A stretch of DNA of 64,000 nucleotides, from contig NZ_OY762269.1 of the NCBI RefSeq assembly GCF_963665245.1, forward strand, positions 1,550,001-1,614,000. The letters are read 5' to 3'. Below are positions 31,860 to 43,275 of this stretch, in pieces. The translations under genes were made by a program, and so were the position numbers. How positions within the stretch are numbered: the first letter of the stretch is position 1; every line of letters starts with the position of its first letter. Below the pieces are notes generated by a model that worked only from the letters and a program-made list of their open reading frames with translations, was not told where the DNA came from and ran no database searches. The DNA is from an uncultured Paludibaculum sp. (lineage in GTDB: Bacteria > Acidobacteriota > Terriglobia > Bryobacterales > Bryobacteraceae).

Positions 31860-33442
31860 TGGATGTGCCGCCATACCTCAACTACGGGAGAGTCCTTCGC
31901 CGTGAAGACTCTCACACATTCATACCGCCGCGGACCGCGCCGCAGTTTGTTCACCGCCTGCGACACCCGGTCGCCCGAGATCGCAATCACCCACTCATCC
32001 CACAGGAAGAAGTCCGGCCGCGCCACCGCCGCCTGCCACAGGGGCCCGTCGCCCTCGTGCAGCGATTCATGGATCGGGATGCCCGCTTCTCGCAGAATCC
32101 CCGTGGGGTCTCCAAAGCTCATGAAGATGCCCGCGCCCGGTTTATAGCGGGGTTGCAGATACTGCACGGCTTCCTTCGTCCAGGCGCGCCGGCCTTCGGA
32201 ATTCGTCTGCGACTCACGCCAGCAGATCCAGTTCTCCTTGCGCGGATACCCGATCCACGGCGCCACCGCGACGCCAATCAGCAACACCGCCACGACACCC
32301 CGCGCCTTGGCCGGCGTCAGCGCCACCAGTCCCGCTATGCCCAAACAGGCCAGCGGCAGCAGATTCAACCCATATCGCGTGTTGTAGTAGCTGTTCGGCC
32401 AAAGCTGCGGCACAAAGATGGGCGTGCCGGAAGAATAGACGCTGAGCACATAGAACGCCGGCGTCAGCGCCAGCAGCAGCACCGCCCACCAGCCGCGCTT
32501 GATCAATGCCGCCGCCAGGCCCGCCACACCCACCCACGCGAGCGGACGCCCCACGCAAAGCTCCGCCGCGGCCCGGTAATACTCCCACGCCTTGGCCCAG
32601 TCGTGGTCGCCCGGATACTTGGCCATGCCTTTGTCCAGAGCCCGCTGATAGATGGCCTTGGCGGACCACGGCCCGTTGTAGAACTCCAGCGGATTCGAGT
32701 ACAGAATCCAGTTGTGAGCGATCCAGTACAACGGACCCGCACCCGCCGCCACGCAGAAGATCGCTGCGCTCAACCAGCGCCGTGAACCGCCCATCAGCAG
32801 AATGTACAGCGCGACGAACGGCAGCAGCACCCAGGCTTCATAGCGCGCCATTGTGCCGCAACACGCCAGCACGCCCGCTAGTAGCGCGTCCACCCACGAC
32901 CGGCTGTCGTGGAAGCGGGCGCAGAAATAGAGGAGCCCCGTGGCGCAGCACAGCGACAGCGGCTCCGTCATCGGCGTCGCCTGCAGATACAGCAGATTCG
33001 GGTTCAGAGCGAAGGCGCCCACGGCCGTCACCGCGGCCGCGGTCGAATCGAAGATGCGCCGCACCGCCAGAAACAGGAACAGTCCCGCAAGCACAAAGCA
33101 CACCGCCGAAACGATGGCGCCGCCCAGGCCGCTACGCCACAACGAATCCACCGCTACCAGCGGCATCATCAGTACGTGCGGCAGCGGCAGCCATACTGTC
33201 CCAATCTGTTCGTAGCCCGCCGCGCGCGAATCCAGAATCCGACGCGCGATGTTCAGATGTGCTTCCGCGTCGCCGTACCACAGGGTCCAGCCTTGCGAGA
33301 GGACATACCAAACCGCCGTAGCGCTCAGCGAGGACAGCACGGCCAGAACAACCAGGCCGTTCAGCAGCGAGCGTGAGCCGGTCCGCGCCGCCCTAGAACG
33401 CGGTGAACTGGCGGAACTCTTCGAAGCGCGCTTCGATGTCAT
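31856..33442 (-). CDS. integral membrane glycosyltransferase-like protein (GT39/ArnT-type fold)
   Basis: 528 residues with about ten to eleven transmembrane helices after a basic, Ser/Arg-rich cytoplasmic tail. The first periplasmic loop has 'WYGDAEAHLNIARRILDSRAAGYEQIGTVWLPLPHVLMM', the layout of GT-C enzymes, with acidic residues (Asp-Ala-Glu) following the first helix. The soluble C-terminus is about 120 residues. GT-C enzymes transfer sugars from lipid-linked donors outside the membrane; the acceptor is unknown. Its start overlaps the end of the PfkB gene by 50 bases and its stop overlaps the DapF-like gene, so all three form one leftward operon. Confidence 0.8.
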   Translation of the reverse strand: MTSKRASKSSASSPRSRAARTGSRSLLNGLVVLAVLSSLSATAVWYVLSQGWTLWYGDAEAHLNIARRILDSRAAGYEQIGTVWLPLPHVLMMPLVAVDSLWRSGLGGAIVSAVCFVLAGLFLFLAVRRIFDSTAAAVTAVGAFALNPNLLYLQATPMTEPLSLCCATGLLYFCARFHDSRSWVDALLAGVLACCGTMARYEAWVLLPFVALYILLMGGSRRWLSAAIFCVAAGAGPLYWIAHNWILYSNPLEFYNGPWSAKAIYQRALDKGMAKYPGDHDWAKAWEYYRAAAELCVGRPLAWVGVAGLAAALIKRGWWAVLLLALTPAFYVLSVYSSGTPIFVPQLWPNSYYNTRYGLNLLPLACLGIAGLVALTPAKARGVVAVLLIGVAVAPWIGYPRKENWICWRESQTNSEGRRAWTKEAVQYLQPRYKPGAGIFMSFGDPTGILREAGIPIHESLHEGDGPLWQAAVARPDFFLWDEWVIAISGDRVSQAVNKLRRGPRRYECVRVFTAKDSPVVEVWRHIQ

Positions 33443-34304
33443 CTCTGGTCAGCGTCCGGAAGCGGTCCACGCCAAACTCTTCGCAGCAGAAGCTGCCCAT
33501 CACCGAGCCATACACCACGGCCCGCGCGAGATCCTGGTGCGACGCGGTCTCCGCGTTCACTCCGCGCGAGGCGAGGTAGCCGATGAAGCCGCCCGCGAAA
33601 CAATCGCCCGCTCCTGTCGGGTCCTTGAGACCGTGCAGCAGATAACCGGGCACGCTGAAGAAGCCGTTCTCGTGGAACAGCGTCGCCCCGTACTCGCCGC
33701 GCTTGATCACCAGCAGCTTCGGGCCCAACGCCCGCACCGCGGCTGCCGCCTTCTTCAGGTTGCTCTCGCCCGACAGCAGCTTCGCCTCGCTGTCGTTGAT
33801 CAGCAGGAAATTCCAGCCCTTCAACGTCTCCAGCAGTTCGGCGCGGAAGTCGTTGATCCAGAAATTCATCGTGTCGCCGCCCACCAGGCTCAGATTCGGC
33901 ATCTGGTCGCGCACCGTCTTCTGCAGCGCCGGCTGGATGTTGCCCAGCATCAGGTAAGGCTGCTGCTTTTGGCTGGCCGACAGCTTTGGGTCGAAGGTCG
34001 CAAAGACATTCAGCTCCGTGGTGAGCGTCTCGCGATCGTTCATATCGGCGCTATAGACGCCCGCCCAGAAGAAGCTCTTGCCGGGCACCCGCTCCAGGCC
34101 GTCCAGCCCGATGCCGTGCGACGCCAGCAGCTCAGTATCTTCTTTTGCGAAATCTTCGCCTACAACGGCCACGATCTCGGTTTTTGTGAAATAACTCGCC
34201 GAAAGAGCGATATAGGTGCAAGCGCCGCCCAGCATACGGTCGACCTTGCCCGCGGGGGTAGTGACTCCGTCATAGGCGACGGATCCGACGACAACAAGAG
34301 ACAT
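33393..34304 (-). CDS. PfkB-family carbohydrate kinase
   Basis: 303 residues of the ribokinase fold, with 'VVVGSVAYDGVTTP' and 'MLGGACTYIALSASYF' at the N-terminus and the catalytic 'DPTGAGDCFAGGFIGYLASRG' (about 240-260). Substrate binding and the sugar cannot be inferred; related acidobacterial enzymes are annotated as sugar kinases. The start is taken at MSLVVVG, where the fold begins, although the frame stays open further upstream. It heads the leftward operon with the membrane glycosyltransferase and DapF-like protein and is divergent from the metallophosphoesterase pair, 64 bases away. Confidence 0.9.
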   Translation of the reverse strand: MSLVVVGSVAYDGVTTPAGKVDRMLGGACTYIALSASYFTKTEIVAVVGEDFAKEDTELLASHGIGLDGLERVPGKSFFWAGVYSADMNDRETLTTELNVFATFDPKLSASQKQQPYLMLGNIQPALQKTVRDQMPNLSLVGGDTMNFWINDFRAELLETLKGWNFLLINDSEAKLLSGESNLKKAAAAVRALGPKLLVIKRGEYGATLFHENGFFSVPGYLLHGLKDPTGAGDCFAGGFIGYLASRGVNAETASHQDLARAVVYGSVMGSFCCEEFGVDRFRTLTRDDIEARFEEFRQFTAF

Positions 34305-34368
34305 TCTCTCAATTGTAGCCGTATGCCGGAGTCCACTCAGCGTCATAGGTACAATAGAGGGAGAAATC

Positions 34369-35517
34369 ATGGAGACACTCCGGCGCTGGGTGCCGCTGAT
34401 CATCGTTGTCTGTTCCTGCCTGTATCTGCAACGTCTGGTGGCCCATCGGCTTTTGGCATCCCGTCCGGCGCGGGACAATGCCGCTCTGCGCCGTTTTATC
34501 GCCCGTGCCCTCACCTTCGCCTCGGTCTGGGTGGGTATCGTCCTACCGATCCTCGCGGAGATTCACATCCGCTGGATGCCGGCCAACATGGCTCTTTTCC
34601 TCCTGGCCGCCTCTCTCTTCTGGATCTGCATCGTGGTCTCCGCCGGCATCTGGTGCTGGTTCTCACACCATGCCGAGACCTTTCACCCGGACCGCCGCCG
34701 CTTTCTGGCTCTTGGCGCCCCAGTGGCCGCCGCGCCTATAGCCATGGCCGGTTTCGGCACCTACCTCGCCCGCAACGGTATGGTCCAGCAGCAGGTCGAC
34801 CTGCGCCTCCCTCACCTGGCGCGCGACCTCAACGGTCTCCGCATCGCCCAGTTGACCGACATCCACTTTGGCCCGTTCTTCGGCCGTGCCGCACTCCAGC
34901 GCGCCGTCGACATGGCGAATGAATATCGGCCACATCTTATCTTCCTCACCGGTGACCTCGTCACGCGCCGCGGCGACGATCTCGACAGTTGCCTGAACGT
35001 CCTGCGCGGGCTCAAGTCCGAGGCCGGCATCTACTGCTGTCACGGCAATCACGAGATCTATGCCGACGTCCTCGACTACGCCACGGCCCAGGGCACCCGT
35101 TTCGGTTTTCACTTCCTGCGCCGGCAAGCCGCTCTTCTGCGCTTCGGCGACGCCCGGCTGAATCTGGCCGGCTACGACTATCAACGGCTCCACACTCCCT
35201 ATCTGCCCGGAGCTGAATCTCTGGTCGTCCCAGGCACGACCAACATCCTGCTGCAGCACAACCCCGACACCTTTCCCCGGGCCGCGCAGGCTGGCTTCGA
35301 CGTCACTCTCTGCGGTCACACCCACGGCGGCCAGATCAATTTTGAGATCCTGCACGAAAACCTGAACGCGGCCCGAATTTTCACACCTTTTGTTCGCGGA
35401 CTTTACGAGCGGGATCAAAAACTGGTATACGTGAGCTCGGGTCTTGGAACCGTTGCCATGCCCGTCCGTCTGGGTGCTCCACCGGAAGTCACTCTGCTTC
35501 GCCTGTGCGACATCTGA
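34369..35517 (+). CDS. membrane-anchored metallophosphoesterase (YkuE-like)
   Basis: 382 residues. Helices at about 6-24, 42-62, 70-95 and 115-135 precede a calcineurin-like phosphoesterase domain. The metal-binding motifs are complete: 'LTDIHFG' (D-x-H), 'FLTGDLVTR' (GD), 'CCHGNHEI' (GNHE), a histidine in 'LQHNPD' and 'LCGHTHGGQI' (GHxH). Related enzymes hydrolyse phosphodiesters or phospholipid headgroups at the membrane, as YkuE and LpxG-like proteins do. A twin-arginine-like 'DRRRFLALGAPVAAAPIAMAGFG' lies just before the domain. It overlaps the following phosphoesterase gene by 13 bases. Confidence 0.88.
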   Translation: METLRRWVPLIIVVCSCLYLQRLVAHRLLASRPARDNAALRRFIARALTFASVWVGIVLPILAEIHIRWMPANMALFLLAASLFWICIVVSAGIWCWFSHHAETFHPDRRRFLALGAPVAAAPIAMAGFGTYLARNGMVQQQVDLRLPHLARDLNGLRIAQLTDIHFGPFFGRAALQRAVDMANEYRPHLIFLTGDLVTRRGDDLDSCLNVLRGLKSEAGIYCCHGNHEIYADVLDYATAQGTRFGFHFLRRQAALLRFGDARLNLAGYDYQRLHTPYLPGAESLVVPGTTNILLQHNPDTFPRAAQAGFDVTLCGHTHGGQINFEILHENLNAARIFTPFVRGLYERDQKLVYVSSGLGTVAMPVRLGAPPEVTLLRLCDI

Positions 35518-36245
35518 TCCTTAGCGACATCCATTCGAACCTCGAGGCGCTCAACGCAGTCCTGAGGCATGCTGAAGGTGCGTACGACCATCTCATCTGT
35601 TGCGGCGACCTCGTCGGTTACAATGCCGCGCCGATGGAAGTGGTCGATTGGGCCCGCAGGAGTCTTTCGGCCGTCGTGCGAGGCAATCACGACACCGTGT
35701 GCTGCGGCATCGAGGATCCGCTGTCGTTCAATTCCGTGGCCCGTGAAGCCGCCCTCTGGACCCTCGATGAACTGCCGCCCGACAGTCGCGCCTGGCTCGC
35801 GCAACTGCCGGCCGGTCCGATGACCTACGATGGATTCCAGATCGCCCACGGCTCGCCCGGTGGAGAGGACGATTACCTCATCGATACCGCCGACGTCGCC
35901 GGCCTCGATCAGATCATGGTGCGTAAGATTTGCTTCTTCGGCCATACCCATCTGCAGGGTGGATGGAGCTGGCAGCGCGGCGGCGTACAGCGTCTCGCGA
36001 AACCTGCCGTCAACGAAGACGAACGCATCATCGATCTCGACCCCGACTTCCTCTACCTGATCAATCCCGGCTCCGTCGGCCAGCCGCGTGACGGCGACCC
36101 GCGGGCCGCCTACGCCATCTGGGATGCCCGCGACTCGCTGCTACGCTTCCGCCGCGTCAAGTACAACGTCCGCGCCGCGCAAAACCGCATCCACGAGGCC
36201 GGCCTGCCTGAATACTTAGCTGATCGTCTGGCCGCCGGCCGCTAG
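35505..36245 (+). CDS. soluble metallophosphoesterase (YfcE/MJ0936-like)
   Basis: 246 residues from a GTG that overlaps the preceding gene by 13 bases. All calcineurin-like motifs are present: 'LILSDIHSN' (D-x-H), 'CCGDLVGYN' (GD), 'VVRGNHDT' (GNHD), 'IAHGSPGG' and 'FFGHTHLQGG' (GHTH). No membrane segment, so it is cytoplasmic. Proteins of this type are small phosphodiesterases. The pairing with a membrane-bound relative is likely a common operon. Its stop lies within the end of uvrC on the opposite strand (30-base overlap). Confidence 0.88.
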   Translation: MRHLILSDIHSNLEALNAVLRHAEGAYDHLICCGDLVGYNAAPMEVVDWARRSLSAVVRGNHDTVCCGIEDPLSFNSVAREAALWTLDELPPDSRAWLAQLPAGPMTYDGFQIAHGSPGGEDDYLIDTADVAGLDQIMVRKICFFGHTHLQGGWSWQRGGVQRLAKPAVNEDERIIDLDPDFLYLINPGSVGQPRDGDPRAAYAIWDARDSLLRFRRVKYNVRAAQNRIHEAGLPEYLADRLAAGR

Positions 36246-38048
36246 TTCCATCAGCGCCGTCCGCAGCTTCACCGCCGCCGCTTTCCCAATCGCCGCCGCC
36301 AGCTCTTCCTCGCTCGCGGCCTTCACGCCCGTCAAACTCCCGAACGTCTTCAGCAGCTTCTCGATCGTCTTCGGACCCACACCGGGGATCTCCGCCAACT
36401 CGCTCGTCAACGTCCGCGCATCGCGCCGGCTGCGGTGGAACGTCACCGCGAACCTGTGCGCCTCGTCGCGGATCATCTGCACCAGGTGCAGCACAGGCGA
36501 GTTCCGCTCGAGAATCACCGGCTCGTCCTCCTGCCCGTAGACGTAGAGGATCTCGTCGCGTTTCGCCAGCGACGCCAGCGGCTGGTTCAAGATCCCCAAT
36601 GCCTCCAGAGCCGCCGCCGCCGAGTGCAACTGGCCCAAGCCGCCATCGATCAGCACCAGGCCGGGCATCGGCTTGTCTTCGGCCTGCAGCCGCCCATAGC
36701 GTCGCGTCACCACCTCGTACATCGAGGCGAAATCGTCGTTGCCCACCACCGTCCGGATGATGAACTTGCGGTAGTCCGACTTCTTCATCCGCCCCTCTTC
36801 CCACACCACCATGCTCGCCACCTTGTCCGTACCCTGGATGTGGGAGATGTCGAAACATTCGATCCGCTTCGGCGCGTCCGGCAGATTCAGCGCCTCTTCC
36901 AGCGCCTCGCTGATCGCTGCCGACGTCGGTTTCAATACCCGGAACCGCTGCTCGAAGCTGTGCCGCGCATTCGACCCCACCAGGGCCAGCAGCGCCCGCT
37001 TCTGACCCCGCTGCGGAGTATGGATCTCCGTCTTCCGGCCTCGTTTCTCGCTCAACAGCTCTTCCAGTACCTCACGGTCCTCCAGTTCCAGCGGCACGTG
37101 GATGACCGCCGGAATGGGCTGTCCGGCGCTGTACACCTGCATCAGCAGCGTGGTGAAGAACTCCTGCGGCTCATATTCGCTCAGGTCCTCCCAGAAGAAC
37201 TCGCGCCGGTCGACAATGCGCCCGTTGCGCAGATGGAACAGATTCACGGCCACCTGTGGCGGCTCCGCATACGACGAGAAGATATCGATGTCGTCGCCCG
37301 ACGCCGCGGCCATCTTCTGCTTCTGCTCCACCTCTTCCACCGTGTGGATCAGGTCGCGCAGCGCGGCCGCGCGCTCGAACTCCATCGCCTCCGAAGCCTG
37401 CTCCATGCGCTTCCGCATCTCGGCGGCAAGATCGTGCGTCCGGCCCTCCAGAAACATCCGCACGTCATGGACGTGTTCAGCGTAGATCTCCTCCGTCGTC
37501 AGCCCCTGAACACACGGTCCTAGGCAGCGGTGGATATGGAACTCCAGGCACGGGTGCGTGTGGTTGCGGGAGAAGTCCACCGTGCACGATGGGATCTTGA
37601 AATGCCTGTGGATGAAGTTCACCAGCCGGTGCGCCAGGTTCCCCGGGAAATACGGTCCGAAGTACGTCCCGTCCTTTCGCAGCCGCCGCGTCACATACAC
37701 CCGCGGCCACTTCTCATTTGTCAGCTTGATGTAGGGATAGGTCTTGTCATCGCGCAGCAGGACATTGAAGCGCGGCTTGTACTGCTTGATCAGGTTGTTC
37801 TCGAGCGCCAGGGCCTCCTTCTCGTTATCGAGCAGGATGTAGTCGAGGTCGTGCGCTTCCCTGATCAGGCTGCCGGTCTTCGCCTCGGCCAGGCGGTCTT
37901 CATTGAAGTAGCTGCGGACCCTGTTCCGCAGGTTCTTCGCCTTGCCCACATACAACACCGTCCCGGCCGTGTCTTTGTATAGATACACGCCGGGCTGCAG
38001 CGGCAATTGCGAGGCTTTCTCTCGCAGCTCATCAACGCGGGAGCTCAT
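36216..38048 (-). CDS. uvrC: excinuclease ABC subunit C
   Basis: 610 residues, the normal length. In order: GIY-YIG nuclease domain (about 16-95, 'PGVYLYKDTAGTVLYVGKAKNLRNR'), UVR motif (about 200-240, with 'AAEMRKRMEQASEAMEFERAAALRD'), the RNase H-like 5' nuclease domain (about 375-545, 'RIECFDISHIQGTDKVASMVVWEEG' and 'DGGLGQLHSAAAALEALG'), and the helix-hairpin-helix tail (about 555-610, 'IPGVGPKTIEKLLKTFGSLTGVKAAS'). It makes the two incisions around a DNA lesion with UvrB in the cytoplasm. The start ATG lies only 22 bases from the divergent TPR gene start. No other uvr gene is in the window. Confidence 0.97.
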   Translation of the reverse strand: MSSRVDELREKASQLPLQPGVYLYKDTAGTVLYVGKAKNLRNRVRSYFNEDRLAEAKTGSLIREAHDLDYILLDNEKEALALENNLIKQYKPRFNVLLRDDKTYPYIKLTNEKWPRVYVTRRLRKDGTYFGPYFPGNLAHRLVNFIHRHFKIPSCTVDFSRNHTHPCLEFHIHRCLGPCVQGLTTEEIYAEHVHDVRMFLEGRTHDLAAEMRKRMEQASEAMEFERAAALRDLIHTVEEVEQKQKMAAASGDDIDIFSSYAEPPQVAVNLFHLRNGRIVDRREFFWEDLSEYEPQEFFTTLLMQVYSAGQPIPAVIHVPLELEDREVLEELLSEKRGRKTEIHTPQRGQKRALLALVGSNARHSFEQRFRVLKPTSAAISEALEEALNLPDAPKRIECFDISHIQGTDKVASMVVWEEGRMKKSDYRKFIIRTVVGNDDFASMYEVVTRRYGRLQAEDKPMPGLVLIDGGLGQLHSAAAALEALGILNQPLASLAKRDEILYVYGQEDEPVILERNSPVLHLVQMIRDEAHRFAVTFHRSRRDARTLTSELAEIPGVGPKTIEKLLKTFGSLTGVKAASEEELAAAIGKAAAVKLRTALMELAAGGQTIS

Positions 38049-38058
38049 CAGTGGGGCC

Positions 38059-38064
38059 TATAAT
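38059..38064 (+). promoter_or_regulatory. -10 box of a probable leaderless promoter
   Basis: TATAAT, seven bases before the GTG of the TPR gene. With the usual 6-8 base distance to the transcript start, the mRNA would begin at or next to the start codon. No ribosome binding site is present, which supports leaderless translation. Confidence 0.55.
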
Positions 38065-38070
38065 TTAATT

Positions 38071-38502
38071 GTGGCACGCATACTCACGCTGCTTCTGCTC
38101 TCCGCCGCGCTGGGCTTCGCGCAACAGCCAGCGCCGCCCAAGGAGAAGGCGCAGCCGCCATACGCCGAGCCTGAGGAAGAGGACGCCAGCTCCAAACCGA
38201 AGAAGGAGTACGTCTTCAACCCCCTGCAGGCCCAAACCGAGATCAAGACCGGCAAGTTCTACATGCGGCGCGGCAAGTGGAAGGCCGCGGCGGGCCGTTT
38301 CGAAGAGGCTCTACTCTGGAACGGCCAGGCCGCCGAAGCCTATCTGCTCCTGGGTGAGGCCCGCGAGAAGATGGGCGAAACGGCGGCCTCCAAATCGGCC
38401 TACGAAAAGTACCTGCAAGTCGCGCCTGACAGCAAGGAAGCGGCCGAAGTGAAGAAGCACCTGTCCAAGTTGCCCCAGAACGCCTCGCAGGCCAAGAAGT
38501 AG
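38071..38502 (+). CDS. small secreted TPR-repeat protein
   Basis: 143 residues from a GTG. It has a signal peptide (MARILTLLLLSAALGFAQ), then a Lys/Pro/Glu-rich linker (about 20-50), then about two TPR units ('AQTEIKTGKFYMRRGKWKAAAGRFEEALLW' and 'AEAYLLLGEAREKMGETAASKSAYEKYLQVAPDSKEA', here described by their helical heptad pattern). The protein resembles the outer-membrane assembly lipoprotein group and other periplasmic scaffolds but lacks a lipobox cysteine. The start is unusual because only a -10 box, and no ribosome binding site, lies upstream. Function unknown. Confidence 0.72.
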   Translation: MARILTLLLLSAALGFAQQPAPPKEKAQPPYAEPEEEDASSKPKKEYVFNPLQAQTEIKTGKFYMRRGKWKAAAGRFEEALLWNGQAAEAYLLLGEAREKMGETAASKSAYEKYLQVAPDSKEAAEVKKHLSKLPQNASQAKK

Positions 38503-38506
38503 AGCT

Positions 38507-39286
38507 CTACAGCGGCTTCCGCCAGGCCACGACGGAGCAGGGGAACCCGAAATGCAGTTCACCATTCAATTCGTAGGCCTGAATGGACAACCGGTCCACG
38601 CCGACGTCGGCTTGCACCAGTGCCCGCAGCTTGTCCGCATTGCCGGGTGATGGGAACGAAGCGCCCAGCAGCGCATCCACCGACGTGTCCAGCCGGTAGA
38701 ACGCCCGGCCCAGTTCCGTCAGTCCCAACGCCGAGCCCAGCGCCAGCAACTCCGGCAGCGGCAGCGCCCGTGCGTGCGACGGATCCCGCAACACTTCCAT
38801 CTCGTCGTACGCGGCGCCCTTCTCGGGCTCCGGCGTAACGTCGTTCACTACCACCCGTCCACCCGGCCGGCACACTCGCGCCATCTCTCGCAGCACCGCG
38901 CCTGGATCCATCAGGTGGTGGAACGAATAGCGCGTCACCACCAGATCAAAGCGCCCGTCGGGGAAGGGAAGTTCGGTCACATCCCCCAGCCGCCAGTCCA
39001 GGTTCGACAGTCCTTTCTCCGCTTGCAGCACGCGCGCCTGGTCAATCATGGCGGGTACCAGATCCATGCCGGTCACGTGCCGCGCGGCGGCGGCGAATGC
39101 ACAGCTCACGATGCCCGGCCCGCAGGCAAGGTCTAGAACCTCATCGGAAGCCCGGACCTGGGCTGTCTCCAGCAGCAACCGCAGCGACTCCTCGGCGGAG
39201 TGCGAAATCGCCCGTGCGAAGGGCACGGCCTGCAGCGTGAACTGATTGAGAATCCGTTCGTTATGTTCGACGTGGGAACGATCCAT
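38507..39286 (-). CDS. class I SAM-dependent methyltransferase (UbiE/MenG-like fold)
   Basis: 259 residues, starting at the ATG in preference to a TTG six bases upstream. It has methyltransferase motif I 'VLDLACGPGIVSCAFAAA' (about 46-63), 'VTGMDLVPAMIDQAR' (acidic end of beta 2), 'WRLGDVTELPFPDGRFDLVVTRYSFHHL' (motifs II/III) and 'REMARVCRPGGRVVVND'. The C-terminus is a helical cap with an added beta hairpin. The fold includes small-molecule and lipid methyltransferases of quinone pathways; the substrate is unknown. It lies alone between a TPR gene and the zinc-ribbon gene. Confidence 0.82.
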   Translation of the reverse strand: MDRSHVEHNERILNQFTLQAVPFARAISHSAEESLRLLLETAQVRASDEVLDLACGPGIVSCAFAAAARHVTGMDLVPAMIDQARVLQAEKGLSNLDWRLGDVTELPFPDGRFDLVVTRYSFHHLMDPGAVLREMARVCRPGGRVVVNDVTPEPEKGAAYDEMEVLRDPSHARALPLPELLALGSALGLTELGRAFYRLDTSVDALLGASFPSPGNADKLRALVQADVGVDRLSIQAYELNGELHFGFPCSVVAWRKPL

Positions 39287-39556
39287 GCCCAATTATCCCG
39301 CACCCGCCTCTGGCTACCGCAACCCACCTCGCCGCAGGGCGTGACTTTGCGTGTAACCCGGATTACCATTGCTACATTGCGCGGATGAGCCGAGCCCTCG
39401 ACACGGGTCCTGCCGTCCGGAGTAGGAGACTTCAATTCGACACCCGGCACTCAAACTCAGACCTGTCCCGTCTGACCCCGAGCCAACCGGTGCGCCCACA
39501 CGGCGGCACAGCCGGCCCCATCCACCACGCGCAACGAACCAACCAAGGAGGATCGA

Positions 39557-40036
39557 ATGCCCTTTTGCCCAAAATGCGGCACGAACGTAAACGGCAGCTT
39601 CTGCCCGAACTGCGGCACGTCTGTCGGAGCACCGCCGCCCGGACCCCCGCCCCCAGGCCAATATACGCCCGGCCCCGGCGCCGGACCCGCGGCCCCAGGC
39701 CTCACCGAGAACATGGCCTGCGCCTTTTGCTATCTGATTGGCTTCATCACGGGAATCATCTTCCTCGCGATCGCCCCCTACAACCAGAGTGCCCGCGTCC
39801 GCTTCCACGCCTGGCAGTCCATCCTGTTCGGAGCCGCATGGTTTGCCTTCTGGATCGTCTTCAGCTTCGTTACCGCGTTCGTGCCCGGAATGTACCTCAT
39901 GTTCATGATGGTCCGTTCGTTGATCGGGCTGGCCGGCTTCGCCTTCTGGCTCTTCCTTATGTACAAGGCCTACCAGGGCGAGCACTTTGAGATCCCGGTC
40001 ATCGGCCCATTTGCCCGCCAACAGGCAAAGTACTGA
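39557..40036 (+). CDS. zinc-ribbon membrane protein (DUF4870-like)
   Basis: 159 residues preceded by a strong ribosome binding site, AAGGAGG, seven bases before the ATG. A double-cysteine zinc ribbon opens the chain ('FCPKCGTNVNGSFCPNCG', Cys4/Cys7 and Cys16/Cys19), followed by a glycine-proline linker and four hydrophobic segments from about residue 52 to 145 ('MACAFCYLIGFITGIIFLAIAP', 'FHAWQSILFGAAWFAFWIVFSFVTAF', 'MYLMFMMVRSLIGLAGFAFWLFLMYKA'). This is the layout of small membrane proteins with DUF4870/DUF4389-like helices. No biochemical role is known for this group. Part of the 260-base region upstream is unassigned. Confidence 0.75.
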   Translation: MPFCPKCGTNVNGSFCPNCGTSVGAPPPGPPPPGQYTPGPGAGPAAPGLTENMACAFCYLIGFITGIIFLAIAPYNQSARVRFHAWQSILFGAAWFAFWIVFSFVTAFVPGMYLMFMMVRSLIGLAGFAFWLFLMYKAYQGEHFEIPVIGPFARQQAKY

Positions 40037-40064
40037 CCGCCGGATTCCAGCGGACCATGCCGCC

Positions 40065-40865
40065 TCAGAACTTAGGCATGGTCCGCAGAATCCCCATCGT
40101 GTTGGCGCCTTTGGCGTAATCGATCGAGTGCAGCGGCGTCCAGCCTTTTCCGTCCGGTCCCAGGCCCATCGTCCCGATGTAGTGCACATCTTCCTGTTTC
40201 GTCCCCATCAGGATCACCGCATACCCGCGCTCTTTATATTCCATCAGCCGGTACTGCAGTTCGCCCGAGTCCGGCTTGAACCGGTCCGTCGAAGGCTGCC
40301 CCAGTTTGCGGACCACCCCGAAGTAGTCGTCTTCCCTCGACAGGTCCAGATAGCCCTGGTCCTTGGCTACGAATGTCGGCTTCGTGTCGGGCGTGAACTT
40401 GATCAACGCCCACAGCATCAGGCCAAGCCCCAGCACCGAGAAGAACGTCACCAGGATCATCTTCCCGATGCGCGACTCGTTCCCCATCGCGCCCGTGCCC
40501 ATGATGGCGCCCAGCCCCGTCGGTTCCAACGGATCGGGCTCCGGCTTCGGTCCCGGCGGCCTCGACATCGGAGCCACCGGCATGGAATAGACCTTCCGCT
40601 TCATCGGCCACACCGCGCCGGTCTTGTACTCCAGTTCCTGCGTCAAGCCGACGATCATCACCGGCTTGTCGGTCTCCGAGATTCCGCCGAAATACTGCCT
40701 CGGAATGGCGATCTCCAGGTCCTCCTGGGTATTGCGGACCATCATCTCGCTCCATGTCGCCTCGCGCAGCCGCCACTCATTGTTCTCAACCCCGTGAATC
40801 GCGGGGTAGAACGAAAACGGACGGTCGATTAGTTCGGCGTGCGGCGGCGCCGGGGGCGTGCTCAT
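40065..40865 (-). CDS. hypothetical protein with a single transmembrane helix
   Basis: 266 residues. The N-terminal half (about 1-105) is a charged, soluble domain containing 'RPFSFYPAIHGVENNEWRLREATWSEMMVRN', which has the feel of a protein-binding or scaffold domain. A hydrophobic helix 'GKMILVTFFSVLGLGLMLWALIKF' (about 137-160) is followed by an outer domain with 'EDDYFGVVRKLGQPSTDRFKPDSGELQYRLMEYKERGYAVILMG'. No enzyme motif found. It is divergent from maeB, with 111 bases between the two starts. Confidence 0.6.
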   Translation of the reverse strand: MSTPPAPPHAELIDRPFSFYPAIHGVENNEWRLREATWSEMMVRNTQEDLEIAIPRQYFGGISETDKPVMIVGLTQELEYKTGAVWPMKRKVYSMPVAPMSRPPGPKPEPDPLEPTGLGAIMGTGAMGNESRIGKMILVTFFSVLGLGLMLWALIKFTPDTKPTFVAKDQGYLDLSREDDYFGVVRKLGQPSTDRFKPDSGELQYRLMEYKERGYAVILMGTKQEDVHYIGTMGLGPDGKGWTPLHSIDYAKGANTMGILRTMPKF

Positions 40866-40976
40866 GGTACCTTCCTAACAGATGATAACGGGTTCGAGGG
40901 TGGGCTCGGTTACCCTTCCGCTCACTATTCAAGGCGAAGAAAAGGGTGTATCAAGGTATTGGAAAGGATTCCGGAC

Positions 40977-43265
<2,289 letters not shown>

Positions 43266-43275
43266 CGCCCGCGCT

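Noticed and set aside
30846..32147. Long plus-strand open frame (433 codons) opposite the DapF-like and glycosyltransferase genes
   Set aside because: It is a shadow of the real minus-strand genes, which have clear family motifs and coupled starts; the shadow has no family motif.
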